A DNA stretch of 64,000 bases, from NCBI RefSeq assembly GCF_009176705.1, contig NZ_AP021846.1, forward strand, positions 3,778,001-3,842,000. The letters are read 5' to 3'. This document shows positions 49,578 through 58,937 of this stretch, piece by piece (positions within the stretch are counted from its first letter, which is position 1; each line of letters opens with the position of its first letter). This stretch comes from Pseudoalteromonas sp. A25 (GTDB lineage: Bacteria; Pseudomonadota; Gammaproteobacteria; Enterobacterales; Alteromonadaceae). The notes beneath the pieces were generated by a model. The model was not told the DNA's origin. It worked only from the letters and a program-made list of their open reading frames with translations, and made no database searches. Made by a program: the position numbers and the translations under genes.

Positions 49578-49940
49578 TTATTTCACCACTTTTAAATTAG
49601 GCTTTTTCGTCTTATTTTCTGGCGTTGCTTCTTCAGCGCTTGATTGAGATTCATACTCTGCAGTTTCAGCGTGTAATTCACTGACTTTTGATAACGCTTG
49701 TCTGACTCCATGTTGCTGGGCATGATCTTCTTGCTCTTCTAGTGCTTCACCAAGCTCCATCATTATATGGTATGCTTGGCTTTGAAGCTGATCTGGGGCG
49801 TCATCATCCACATCTTTGCCCAACACCAACTTATGTAGTTTCTTTTCAAATTTTAAACGCTTTTGTCCATGAACAACCGACATAACAACGAGCCCAAATG
49901 AAATAACCATAAGCACTGAGCCGATTATCAATGGCTGCAT
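49578..49940 (-). CDS. Small single-helix membrane protein, paralogue B
   Basis: This 120-residue protein is a paralogue of 48314-48667. It has the same MQP-LII membrane helix, the basic stretch RLKFEKKLHKLVLGKDV, the core AYHIMMELGEALEE, and a terminal LKVVK. The C-terminal region before that end is rich in Ser, Glu and Lys. The conserved first and last residues and central motif suggest that two contact surfaces are kept. Function unknown. Confidence 0.7.
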   Translation of the reverse strand: MQPLIIGSVLMVISFGLVVMSVVHGQKRLKFEKKLHKLVLGKDVDDDAPDQLQSQAYHIMMELGEALEEQEDHAQQHGVRQALSKVSELHAETAEYESQSSAEEATPENKTKKPNLKVVK

Positions 49941-50208
49941 ACTTCACTCTCCCTTATATTAAAAAAGCAATCTGTTGCCTTCGCTGAGATACAAACACTT
50001 AAAATGTGGTGTTGACTGTTATAATCAAAGTAACCCTATAAAAAATTATAGAGTTTTGTAAAAATTTTTCATCGTTCACTCTCATTAGCGCTATGATGTT
50101 AAATCTTCTTTCCTGCCGTAGCAATAGAGTGATGGCTTTATATACAGTTTTTTACATCTCTGTTAACGCTTCATATACATGATAGTTTAGTGAGGATGCA
50201 CCTTTTGC

Positions 50209-52899
50209 TTAACTCAAAACAAAAGCGGCGACAGCTCTCAAGAGTTCATTTTGCTCAATTGGCTTTGCGATGTGGCCATCAAAGCCTACTTGTCGATACA
50301 AACGTTTGTCCTCTTCATAAGCATTTGCGGTCAGTGCAATGATTGGAATGGATGGTTGGATGTGCTTGATTATTTTACACGCTTCAATTCCATCCATTAT
50401 TGGCATTTGAATATCCATTAAAATGATATCAGGCGCCTGATCTCTAAAGGCGTCTACCGCTTCCTGGCCATTATTTGCTATACAGATCTTTGCTTTGGTT
50501 GGTGACAACATTGCCTTTGCGACCATTTGGTTAATTTCGTTATCTTCAACAACTAAAATGTAACTCCCCTCAAAGTCATACTGCTCTATAACTGCTTCAT
50601 CATCTTCCAATCTCGGGGTGGTTTTAAGCAACGGCAAGGTAACACAAAAGAGACTCCCTTTATCGGGCTCGCTTTGCACATCAATCGAGCCATGCATCAT
50701 CGTAACAAGAGAGTGCGTAATGGCTAAGCCTAATCCAGATCCCCCATACTTGCGAGTCGTTGATTTATCTGCCTGCTCAAAACGGTAGAAAAGTCGACTC
50801 ATTTGTTGCTCATTCATCCCAATTCCAGTATCGCTCACTTGAATAAGTAAGTTCTGTGGACCACCTTGTTCCGAAAATAAAACCTTAACTTGCCCTTGTG
50901 AGGTGAACTTGAGTGCATTTGAAACGAGGTTTAATAGTATTTGCCTAATTCGTACTTCATCGCCAACCCAAAAGTCGCTCGATAGATGTTTGTCAAAACT
51001 CAAAGTAATATTTTTATCGAACGCGATGGGTGACAACTCAGACTTTACGTTTTCTATGAGTCTGTTTAAGTTAAAAGCCTGCTGCTCTAATACTAGTTTT
51101 CCAGCTTCAATTTTAGAAAAGTCCAAAATATCGTTAATGATGGTACGCAATGCTTTAACAGAGTAAATCCCTTTGGCAAGCAACCCTTGCCCATACTCTC
51201 CGAGCGGCTCTGCTTTGAGTAACTGCAATGTGCCATACAACCCATTCATTGGGGTTCTGATCTCATGACTCATATTCGCCAAAAACTCAGATTTAGCTTT
51301 GGTTGCAAGCTCTGCTTGCTCTTTGGCTTCTGAGAGTGCTTTTTCATGATTCAATTGATCAGTCAGGTCATATGCAATCCCTAAAAAACCAAACAAAACC
51401 CCTTTTTCATCAGTCAGCGCTGTAATATTCAAGCGAACTTGAATAAAATGCCCATCCTTTGCCACATAGGTCCAACGATTAACATCACTGCCACCCGCTC
51501 TTGCTTTGGCAACAAAGCTTTCAAAGCCCGGTGTAACCTGTATTTCTAGCTCTTTGCTCAGCGTGCTAGCATGCTCTTCAACTTCTTCTGCTACGTGAAA
51601 AATGGCAGGTGTCGCATGCCCTACAAGTTCATCTGCTTGATAGCCCAATAACCGCTCAGCAGCGGGGTTAAATAAGGTAATCGTGCCAAACTCATCGGTG
51701 GCAATAATGGCGTAGCTCGCAGAAGTTAAAATACTTCTTTGTAAGGTATTCGTTTTTTCAATCTCTTGCGTACGCATCGCAACTTCTTTCTCTAGTTTTT
51801 GGTTTGCTTGCTCTAGTGCAATTTCCTTTGCTTTTGCCAACTCAACTTTCTGCCGCTTTATCTGGCTTCTTTTTAACAGCACGCTTTGCACACTCAATAC
51901 CATGATAACGAGCAGTAAGGTAATGCCCAATGTTGATGTTAGTACGTCTGCGCGAGACTCGAGATCTAATCCATAAATAAATGTCGGCGTGGCATATAGA
52001 GATACAAGCCATTGACGACCAAACATATTTATCTGTGTACTGGCATTAAACTGCTCTAGCTTGTTACGCCGCTCACCATGCGTAAAAAAAGTAATGCCTT
52101 CATTGGGGGTAACATCTGAGATGGATAAAATAACATTATCACTGAGTGTTCGGATTGAAGATAAAACTTCGTCAATTAAGATAGGTGAATAACTCCAACC
52201 CAATAAACTGTTCAGCCTATCGTTTCTTTGAATTGGCGCACCAGAACGATATATTGGTAATAAAATTAAAAAGCCCTGCTGTGCTTTTTTGTTTGCCTGT
52301 ACGAGCGTAATTGGCGCTGTTAACCTTACTTCGTCACTCAAAGCGGCATCTACGGCAGCCTGCCTGCGCATTTTTTCAGAGCCAATATCTAAACCTACCG
52401 CACTCGCATTTCGCTTCTCAGGTTCAATAAATTGAATAATAAAGCGACTTTCATCATGCGTACTGAGCTTTTTAATAGTAAACGCGTTATCTGGTCTTTG
52501 CCGTTTGGCGTTATCGATAAACTCCCTCTCGTCTTTTGGCTCAACATAGCGGATCAAGCCAAAACCTCGAGCACCAGGAAATTCGCGATTAAAATCCCTC
52601 ACTTTCATATATCGCTGCATAGCATGGTAATCAAACTTATCGATACCAATCGCGGTGATTGTTCCACTGAGACCAAACAACCCATATTGATATAGCTCTA
52701 CGCGCTGTTTTACGCCACTGGCTATAAACTGTAAACGCTCAGCCAAAGCACTCTGTATCCTGTGCTCTATCAAGTGAGCCTGACGCTCATATGCGATATA
52801 GCTAAAAACCAACCCAGCCACCAAAGTTAGCAAGGGCAAAGCCAGCAACTTAAATAATGCCGTTCCAGCCTTTTTTGGTTTGATAAAAAGCTCTTTCAT
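50209..52899 (-). CDS. CHASE-domain hybrid histidine kinase with receiver
   Basis: This inner-membrane hybrid kinase has 896 residues from the ATG at 52899; a GTG at 52962 would give 917, and neither has a strong ribosome-binding site. A membrane helix (about 15-35) is followed by a periplasmic CHASE domain (FPGARGFGLIRYVEP, TAPITLVQ, GFLILLPIYR), a second helix, a coiled linker, and a PAS domain (ILTSASYAIIATDEFGTITLFNPAAERLLGY). HisKA ([13 protein letters not shown]), HATPase (NLVSNALKF, DTGIGM, GSGLGLA) and a C-terminal receiver with Asp in IILMDIQMPIMDG complete it. No HPt domain is present, so an external one is needed. The gene follows a periplasmic binding protein gene on the same strand with about 121 bp between them (58 bp if the GTG is used), suggesting joint sensing as in TorT/TorS or LuxP/LuxQ. 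Confidence 0.9.
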   Translation of the reverse strand: MKELFIKPKKAGTALFKLLALPLLTLVAGLVFSYIAYERQAHLIEHRIQSALAERLQFIASGVKQRVELYQYGLFGLSGTITAIGIDKFDYHAMQRYMKVRDFNREFPGARGFGLIRYVEPKDEREFIDNAKRQRPDNAFTIKKLSTHDESRFIIQFIEPEKRNASAVGLDIGSEKMRRQAAVDAALSDEVRLTAPITLVQANKKAQQGFLILLPIYRSGAPIQRNDRLNSLLGWSYSPILIDEVLSSIRTLSDNVILSISDVTPNEGITFFTHGERRNKLEQFNASTQINMFGRQWLVSLYATPTFIYGLDLESRADVLTSTLGITLLLVIMVLSVQSVLLKRSQIKRQKVELAKAKEIALEQANQKLEKEVAMRTQEIEKTNTLQRSILTSASYAIIATDEFGTITLFNPAAERLLGYQADELVGHATPAIFHVAEEVEEHASTLSKELEIQVTPGFESFVAKARAGGSDVNRWTYVAKDGHFIQVRLNITALTDEKGVLFGFLGIAYDLTDQLNHEKALSEAKEQAELATKAKSEFLANMSHEIRTPMNGLYGTLQLLKAEPLGEYGQGLLAKGIYSVKALRTIINDILDFSKIEAGKLVLEQQAFNLNRLIENVKSELSPIAFDKNITLSFDKHLSSDFWVGDEVRIRQILLNLVSNALKFTSQGQVKVLFSEQGGPQNLLIQVSDTGIGMNEQQMSRLFYRFEQADKSTTRKYGGSGLGLAITHSLVTMMHGSIDVQSEPDKGSLFCVTLPLLKTTPRLEDDEAVIEQYDFEGSYILVVEDNEINQMVAKAMLSPTKAKICIANNGQEAVDAFRDQAPDIILMDIQMPIMDGIEACKIIKHIQPSIPIIALTANAYEEDKRLYRQVGFDGHIAKPIEQNELLRAVAAFVLS

Positions 52900-53020
52900 T
52901 TGAATATTACTCAGCAGGCCAGGGGGTAAAGCTGCTTGACGTGCATGTTCATGCACTTTCACTGATGTTTTGAGTATAGGTTTTAAACAAATGGATGCAA
53001 ATTTGAATTAACACGCTATG

Positions 53021-54001
53021 TTAGTGATTGACCGTACAGCTTGCCGCGTTATTGCTTGTGCAATAATGGTAATCCAAAAAGTAGCTTTGCTGTGCAGGTC
53101 GTTGACCTTTGACGATGTAGTCGTATAAAAGCTGCGCAGACAACCGTCCCATCATGTAAGGCTTTTGCCCAATATTTTCAGTTGACAGCCCTTTTGATAA
53201 AGCCTGCAACTGAATGTTCTCTGTGTCAGCAGAGACGATGGTGATCTCATGCTCTGCTATCTGAGCTTTAAATGGCTTCAGCTGTTCAATGTATTGAGGG
53301 TTAAACTGTGCAAAACCTGCCACCGCAACAAAAATAGGAGGGGAAGGCTGCCTGATCATATTAAGTAGTTGCGACAACGCATCATCTCTGCGGCCCATCG
53401 TAAAAAGTGGGCATCGAATATGCTCTTGCCAGCCAGACTCGGCTGTTAATCTGTCAGATTTGCCATCAGACAAAGCATATCTTACGCCACGGATGCGTTC
53501 ATTTAAATTCGGTGTAGTTTGATGACCTGACTGAATACATACCGATTGTACCGCCTCTTTTTTATATTTTTTGGCCACTTCTCCCATCGCTTTGCCAAAG
53601 TCAAAGTTATTAGTACCTACATAGGCTAAACGATATACCCGATGTTGCGCTAACAAGTCCGAATCAAACGTAACCACCGGGATCCCTTTTTGTTTAGCCG
53701 CTTTCAAAGCACCCTCGACTAGATAGGCTGAATCAGTTGTCGAAATCATTAGCCCATCAATATCTTGCTCTATTAACTCTTTTACAATAAGCACTTGGGT
53801 GCGCACATCTTGATAGTCGTCAGCACCATCGTATATACAGCTCAAATCGTCATGTAACTTAGCGAATGCTTGGCAGCCATGAAACGATTGCTCGTAAAAG
53901 CTATCATTTTTGGTCTTGCCTACGACTGCAATTTTCAGTTGAGCATGGGCGTGACACATTACACATGCCAACAGCAGTAACAGTGATCTCGCGTATTTCA
54001 C
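53021..54001 (-). CDS. Periplasmic sugar-type binding protein (Peripla_BP_4, TorT/LuxP-like)
   Basis: This 326-residue precursor has a signal peptide ending near AHA at residue 20, then a ribose-binding-protein fold. Motifs include KIAVVGKTKNDSFYEQSFHGCQAFA at the start of lobe 1, DIDGLMISTTDS, GIPVVTFDSDLL, and LAYVGTNNFDFGKAMGEVA near the hinge. It starts with GTG at 54001, just after AAGGAGA. No ABC-transporter genes are nearby; instead a CHASE hybrid kinase gene follows on the same strand. The natural reading is a sensory partner that carries the ligand to the kinase. The ligand is unknown and need not be a sugar. Confidence 0.85.
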   Translation of the reverse strand: MKYARSLLLLLACVMCHAHAQLKIAVVGKTKNDSFYEQSFHGCQAFAKLHDDLSCIYDGADDYQDVRTQVLIVKELIEQDIDGLMISTTDSAYLVEGALKAAKQKGIPVVTFDSDLLAQHRVYRLAYVGTNNFDFGKAMGEVAKKYKKEAVQSVCIQSGHQTTPNLNERIRGVRYALSDGKSDRLTAESGWQEHIRCPLFTMGRRDDALSQLLNMIRQPSPPIFVAVAGFAQFNPQYIEQLKPFKAQIAEHEITIVSADTENIQLQALSKGLSTENIGQKPYMMGRLSAQLLYDYIVKGQRPAQQSYFLDYHYCTSNNAASCTVNH

Positions 54002-54184
54002 ACATCTCCTTAAACGCTTTACATATGCCGATTGAAAAGACGACTGTTTGTTAGATTAGCAATAACCTCTGGAAAAAAGAAACAAGTTTTTAACCCGTTG
54101 ACGAAACCGCCACCATGCTGCTAAGCAAAACAATACTTTTCAAAAGATGATGTGATGAGACACTTTTAGATGAAGGGCATAATA

Positions 54185-54220
54185 AAAAACAGCGCAAACC
54201 ATTAAATTTGCACTGTTTTT
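54185..54220 (-). terminator. Terminator downstream of secreted protein gene
   Basis: The stem pairs AAAAACAG (54185-54192) with CTGTTTTT (54213-54220), plus an inner GCAAA/TTTGC. It lies 27 bases past the stop at 54247, and on the minus strand it ends in a T-run. Confidence 0.8.
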
Positions 54221-54246
54221 ATTGTTTAACAGTTTTGCTTATACGA

Positions 54247-54732
54247 TTATGGCTCGTAGCCACAACGCCAAACACGCTGAGTAACCGTCTCTGTTCGACA
54301 GTTTGTTTTAATAGTGCGTGTATGCTCAGTCGTTCTCAACTGATCATTCGTCAGACCTAAACTACCAGAGTATGTATACCAATCAACACTGCGAATGCCA
54401 TCTGGCTGTGTGTACCAGTAGGTACCTGTTTGTGATTCCCATTGTGCTGCCGGACAACTACTCGACTCGTCTAAAACAAGGTTAGTTGAGGCATAACGGA
54501 AACTAGGTAAGTAAAAATCTGGTTCATTCCATAAATGACCTAAGTATATATGGCCACTGTAGTCACAGTGTCGTGTCGTTACGGTGTAAGTTTCTGTTTC
54601 TGTATCACAGACTTGTACATTTCGAGTCACGATATCCCAATAACCACCTACGTCACACTGCATACGTGCTTGCGCAGAGCCTGCCCCCAGTAATAGTAGC
54701 GCCGACACAACAGCTATATTTGAAGCTTTCAT
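54247..54732 (-). CDS. Small secreted Cys-containing protein, unknown
   Basis: The 161-residue precursor has a signal peptide (ending near AQA, residue 22). The mature protein of about 139 residues has six cysteines, some close to both ends (MQCDVGGYW, WRCGYEP), and is rich in Thr, Tyr and Trp. These are signs of a disulfide-bonded extracellular or periplasmic protein. No family is recognised. It follows the coiled-coil protein at 54767 by 34 bases, so the two probably share a transcript. A good terminator follows it. Confidence 0.7.
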   Translation of the reverse strand: MKASNIAVVSALLLLGAGSAQARMQCDVGGYWDIVTRNVQVCDTETETYTVTTRHCDYSGHIYLGHLWNEPDFYLPSFRYASTNLVLDESSSCPAAQWESQTGTYWYTQPDGIRSVDWYTYSGSLGLTNDQLRTTEHTRTIKTNCRTETVTQRVWRCGYEP

Positions 54733-54766
54733 ATTTATCCTTATATTTTTTATTGTCTTTTCAGCA

Positions 54767-55612
54767 TCATAAGCTCAGCTTATGCTGCTGCTCTTCAGAG
54801 AAAAGTGCCCTGATCTGAGCAAGCTTTTCAAAGTTTGTTTTAACACCAGGATTAGCGTACGGACTACCTGACGTACCAAGGTCAATCACTTCTGGTATCG
54901 AGTAAATGTGTGCCGAAAGGCGTCTTATTTCTTGCTTTTGGAAGGCGCTTAAATTCAAGCTAGTTAGTGAGTTATTTAACATACTGAGCTTTTGATCAAC
55001 ACTCAGCTTAGCCTGCGCTCGCTCATACTGTTTATATTGCTCTAACTGCTCTGCGGTGAGAGTATTTTCAAGTGAGCGTTGGTACTGGACGCTATTTTGG
55101 CCAATAACATCCATATAACGCTGTTGATAGTAATCACGGTTGTCGGGCTCTGAGCGGCTATGTTTATCAAATGTTTGCCAAGCATCAAAATCTGCCTGTG
55201 CTTTACTTGTCAATAACTGCGCCAACGCATCATGCTGAGCGTCATCTAACTGCAATTGATTACTCAAAGAAAGCAGCACGGGTTGCACAGAAAATACTTG
55301 TAACTTGCTTTTTATTTCTGCCGCAGGAATAACCTTGAGGTCACTTGGGGTAGTTGTTTGCTCGTAAGGCGCTTCTGGCTGGGGTTTTGAAAGGTCATAC
55401 GATGCGACTGGCAACTCGAGCACCGCAACTTGCTCACGTAAATTCAAATTGGCTGCTTCCAGTTCAGCAACACGCGCAGACAGCGACGATACCGAAACAT
55501 GCTGAGTACTTGCAACTGAATTGACTTGGTCTGTTTTTGTTGCAACCCCAAGCCATAAGTATGCCAAGACAAAGCCACTAAAAAACATACACAACAATTT
55601 GAGAACATTCAT
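54767..55612 (-). CDS. Membrane-anchored coiled-coil periplasmic protein, unknown
   Basis: This 281-residue protein has an N-terminal membrane anchor (residues 5-24), then a short coiled coil (about 45-70, SARVAELEAANLNLREQVAVLE) and a mostly helical body. LQLDDAQHDALAQLL and LTAEQLEQYKQYERAQAKL recall LTXXQ-type envelope stress proteins (Spy/CpxP), but the match is loose. It heads a likely two-gene unit with the small secreted protein at 54247. Function unknown. Confidence 0.68.
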   Translation of the reverse strand: MNVLKLLCMFFSGFVLAYLWLGVATKTDQVNSVASTQHVSVSSLSARVAELEAANLNLREQVAVLELPVASYDLSKPQPEAPYEQTTTPSDLKVIPAAEIKSKLQVFSVQPVLLSLSNQLQLDDAQHDALAQLLTSKAQADFDAWQTFDKHSRSEPDNRDYYQQRYMDVIGQNSVQYQRSLENTLTAEQLEQYKQYERAQAKLSVDQKLSMLNNSLTSLNLSAFQKQEIRRLSAHIYSIPEVIDLGTSGSPYANPGVKTNFEKLAQIRALFSEEQQHKLSL

Positions 55613-55994
55613 GATATTTGCCTACCTTAAGCCTAACTGGAGCAATGCTGAAAAAGCCTTTTTGGCAAAGGCTTTGTGGATACAACTAAACGTTTAAGTG
55701 CAACTTATAAACGATTCATGAATATGGTACGCCAGTTAACTGTTTAAGAAACCAGCGATTTATGACAGGTTTTTGTACAAAGTGAATGAACAGACTGACT
55801 TAGAAATAAAGGCTAAGAGTAGAAGGGGCTGAATTGCCAAAAATTCGCTTTTTCAGCAGTAGCCAGAATGGCTGCAACGAGCACTAGATTATATTGAGCG
55901 CATATATCTATGTCTTTGAAAGAGAAATGCCTGGCAGATAAGCGCTGCCCGCTCAATAAAGTGGCAGCGCTTTGGCGTCATTTTTTCCAAATAA
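55613..55994. other. Intergenic region with a 10-bp hairpin
   Basis: No gene is seen in this 382-bp stretch. The hairpin AAGCGCTGCC / GGCAGCGCTT (55940-55949 and 55963-55972) lies 23-55 bases past the stop of the repeat-protein gene at 55995 and may end its transcript, though it lacks a T-tract. Confidence 0.5.
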
Positions 55995-58835
55995 TTACAC
56001 TTTGCGATTAAATCTGCGCATTACCAAAACGGCAGCAAACAAGCAAAAGCCAAACCCTAACGAGCCAGAGCTAGATGATTTAGCCGCTGTCTTTTCGGTT
56101 TTTACAACTTTGCTTTCCACTTTGGAATATTGAGCTGTAACAGTTAGGGCGCTAGTCACTTGAGCAAATGATTTATCCCAACCGCTGAATTCATGACCTT
56201 CTCGCTTTGGAGACTCAGGTGCAACAGCCGCGCCTCCATGCTCTACATTAAATAAAGCCAGTTCTTTGCCATCCCAATCTTTGAAAACCACTTGATATAT
56301 GTTGACCTCATATTGTGCTGTGATTGTCGCGTTGGCAGTAATGTTGTTAAGGCTATGATCCCAACCGCTGAACGTATACCCTTCTCGGCTTGGTGATGTA
56401 TCAAGGCCTTGCGCTGCTTGACCATGATTTACAACTTCTTGCTTGAGCACCGCACCATTCCAATCTTGGAATGTAACTTGATATGTGTTGATGTCATATT
56501 GTGCCGTGACCACGAGATCTGACGTTACATTGGCAAACGCGTGATCCCAGCCTGTAAAAGTATATCCAACTCGGTTGGGTGTAGTTTCCAGGCCTAGCGC
56601 TTCTTGATTGTAATTAACAACCTCTTGCTTAAGCACCGTACCATCCCAATCTTTGAATACGACTTGATACTTGTTGATCTCATATTGCGCCACAACCACC
56701 AGATCTGACGTTATATTCGTCAGTTCATGATCCCAGCCTTTAAAAGTATGCCCCAATCGGGTTGGTATGGTTCCTAGTCCTCGCGCCGCTTGATTATAAT
56801 TAACAACCTCTTGCTTAAGCACCGTGCCATCCCAGTCTTTAAATGTCACTTGAAAGGTATTGATCTCATATTGAGCAGTAATCGTTGTGTCGAGTGCTAT
56901 TTTTGTCAGCGGTTGATCCCAACCGACAAACGTATAACCAACGCGCGTTAGAGTGGTTTGCGGAGCCGGTGCCGTTTCACCTTCTGCTACTTGTACAGTC
57001 GATAAAACCGTACCATCCCAATCAACAAATCTAACGGTATAGATTGTTGGCTCTACACCAACCACCGAGACGTTTAAAAGGTTATTATCAAATTTAAGCT
57101 CAGGCTCATCTGATATAAATCTAAAAGCAAGCGCCGCTTGCTTGGTCGTGTTTGCGGTTAGATTAAATGTAACATCTTTATCTAGCGTATTTGCAGGGAC
57201 TGTAAACTCACATCGACCACTGCCGTTGACAAACTCACAACTAGACGTTCCTGTACCAGTCATACTATCGAATGTCACTTCAACGTCGTCACTACCAGTC
57301 ACTAAAATAGCAAATGTATTGGGCAGCGCTTTTCCTGCAAGCTCCTTAAAGCTTAACGTAATTTGCTCAGGCTTGTTAAGGCGCCCCTCAATCGTTTTAG
57401 CACTTGTCGAAATATAAAGATCTGCGATGTTTTCATCCGCCACGTTAAAAAATACATAAGGGTTTATGCCTTTAACGATAAGCTCTTCTATTTTGCTGCC
57501 ATCAAACTGGTTGCGCTGGTTATCTCTAACCCACCAGCTTTTAACATGCCACACCCCAACATGATCAGTTTTATCGAACGTAAACGTTGCATTACCTACG
57601 AACACATGCGGCTGTGGATCAGTTTGCCATTCAGTAATATTAACCAACTTGTTATCTCGATAGTCACCCGAAGGTGAAACAAGACTAATATAACCACTGG
57701 ATAAACCTGATGGCTCATAGAACTTAACTTGAGCGGTCACTTGCTGCTGACCTTCGCTTATGCTGAGCGAATTATCCGATACAGTTAGGCTAACTAGTTT
57801 AGGGGGCGTAGCATCAACCTCACTTGAATTAATAACTTTAATGTTTGGAAAAAAGCCCAAATCTCTGATCTCACGCTCTGAAATGCTCGATTGATTTTTT
57901 TTGTCTGTATCGTAGGCCCACAAAATTGAGGTTCGCCATTCCCCTGCAACATCGTTACTATTAAAAGACAGCTCAGCACTGGCTTTATACACTCCATTTT
58001 GAGACGTTGTTTGCCAGTCAGCAAGTGGTACAGTTCGACCTATCGTGGCGCTGTGTTCTTCAGGTGGCGCGATAGAAACAACGGCTTCTTGAACACCGCT
58101 GTCATCGTGTAAAAACACTTCGAGAGTAACCGTTTGCTGACCATCATCAACGTTCACCGACGTGCTTGATAAAGAATAGCCTCGCAATTGGGGGGCCATT
58201 GAGTCTATCAAAGTGGTATTGGTTACCATCACATAAGGATTGAACCCCATTTTCTTTAGCATACTGGCACTTGTGTAAACTCGATAGTGGCCTTTGCTAT
58301 CTCTTAAAAACATCACTGCTGCTCGCCAAATACCACCAATATCGCTGGTAGTTTTGAGCGTTATCGTGCCAGTTGCTTCATAAACATGCTTTTCATCAGT
58401 TTGTGTCCACTGTGTTAATGCAACTCTGTTAGTGGGAAACGGGTAGCTTCGATTAGGTGGAACCAACCCAAATACCATAGAAGCAACGCCACTTTCATCA
58501 TAAGCTTTTACAGTCAGCGTTATCGTTTGGTCACCAGAGGAAAGGTCTACTTCGTTGCTAGACAATTGCCATGATGTTATTTTCGGTGGCTCTCGGTCTT
58601 CATCGTCGCTTAATTGTATGATGTCACGACCAGGCTGACACTGAGTATCTAGGTAACTAAATACACTATTTATATGTTCAGGACCCAATTGCGCATATAG
58701 AGCCAACTCGGTATTGAGGTGCTGTTCATCTAGCTGGCAAAGTTGTTGGTGACTAGTCAGTGCGCTTGCATGACTAAAAATAAAAAGTGCAGCGATCAGT
58801 ATACTGCTAATAAAGAGTTTGAGTATGTTCTTCAC
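55995..58835 (-). CDS. Secreted repeat protein with InlB-type B-repeats and GlyGly-CTERM-like tail
   Basis: The 946-residue precursor has a signal peptide (ending near ASA, residue 26). Residues about 65-460 hold three homologous modules of about 130 residues, each opening with PP/AP-x-L, a run of Ser, then DG/GQQ-x-VT and an SGV motif (Ig-like beta sandwiches). A region with paired cysteines follows (SCEFVNGSGRCEF). Residues 599-908 carry five 62-residue repeats of the Listeria-Bacteroides/InlB B-repeat type (FKDWDGTVLKQEVVN, then GYTF-x-GWDH). The C-terminus SGSLGFGFCLFAAVLVMRRFNRK is a short Gly-rich, hydrophobic, basic tail like GlyGly-CTERM sorting signals cut by rhombosortase. It is likely surface-exposed and adhesive; no enzyme motif was seen. 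Confidence 0.85.
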   Translation of the reverse strand: MKNILKLFISSILIAALFIFSHASALTSHQQLCQLDEQHLNTELALYAQLGPEHINSVFSYLDTQCQPGRDIIQLSDDEDREPPKITSWQLSSNEVDLSSGDQTITLTVKAYDESGVASMVFGLVPPNRSYPFPTNRVALTQWTQTDEKHVYEATGTITLKTTSDIGGIWRAAVMFLRDSKGHYRVYTSASMLKKMGFNPYVMVTNTTLIDSMAPQLRGYSLSSTSVNVDDGQQTVTLEVFLHDDSGVQEAVVSIAPPEEHSATIGRTVPLADWQTTSQNGVYKASAELSFNSNDVAGEWRTSILWAYDTDKKNQSSISEREIRDLGFFPNIKVINSSEVDATPPKLVSLTVSDNSLSISEGQQQVTAQVKFYEPSGLSSGYISLVSPSGDYRDNKLVNITEWQTDPQPHVFVGNATFTFDKTDHVGVWHVKSWWVRDNQRNQFDGSKIEELIVKGINPYVFFNVADENIADLYISTSAKTIEGRLNKPEQITLSFKELAGKALPNTFAILVTGSDDVEVTFDSMTGTGTSSCEFVNGSGRCEFTVPANTLDKDVTFNLTANTTKQAALAFRFISDEPELKFDNNLLNVSVVGVEPTIYTVRFVDWDGTVLSTVQVAEGETAPAPQTTLTRVGYTFVGWDQPLTKIALDTTITAQYEINTFQVTFKDWDGTVLKQEVVNYNQAARGLGTIPTRLGHTFKGWDHELTNITSDLVVVAQYEINKYQVVFKDWDGTVLKQEVVNYNQEALGLETTPNRVGYTFTGWDHAFANVTSDLVVTAQYDINTYQVTFQDWNGAVLKQEVVNHGQAAQGLDTSPSREGYTFSGWDHSLNNITANATITAQYEVNIYQVVFKDWDGKELALFNVEHGGAAVAPESPKREGHEFSGWDKSFAQVTSALTVTAQYSKVESKVVKTEKTAAKSSSSGSLGFGFCLFAAVLVMRRFNRKV
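56112..57041 (-). repeat. Five 186-bp in-frame tandem repeats
   Basis: The units begin near 57041, 56855, 56669, 56483 and 56297, one every 62 codons, inside the secreted repeat protein gene. Units 2 and 3 are nearly identical at DNA level over long stretches, pointing to recent duplication. Copy number may vary between strains. Confidence 0.85.
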
Positions 58836-58920
58836 TTTGGCATTCCTTTTATACTCAGTATTCGTATTTTACAAAGAGAGACCCATACAAATCACTTAGG
58901 TACACTCCATGTCCCTATTT

Positions 58921-58937
58921 TCCGCGTCAAACGCGGA
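58921..58937. repeat. REP-like palindrome
   Basis: TCCGCGT-CAA-ACGCGGA lies beside TGTCCCTATTT, a pairing that resembles REP or RAYT-associated ends, in the leader of the gene at 55995-58835. This is a single copy in the window, so the assignment is tentative. Confidence 0.4.

Noticed and set aside
50209..54001. True LuxPQ autoinducer-2 receptor
   Set aside because: The kinase input is a CHASE domain, not the LuxQ periplasmic fold, and the binding protein lacks clear LuxP identity; only the layout is similar.
56112..57041. Repeats as a CRISPR array
   Set aside because: The repeats are 186 bp, in frame, without spacers, and encode known B-repeat modules.
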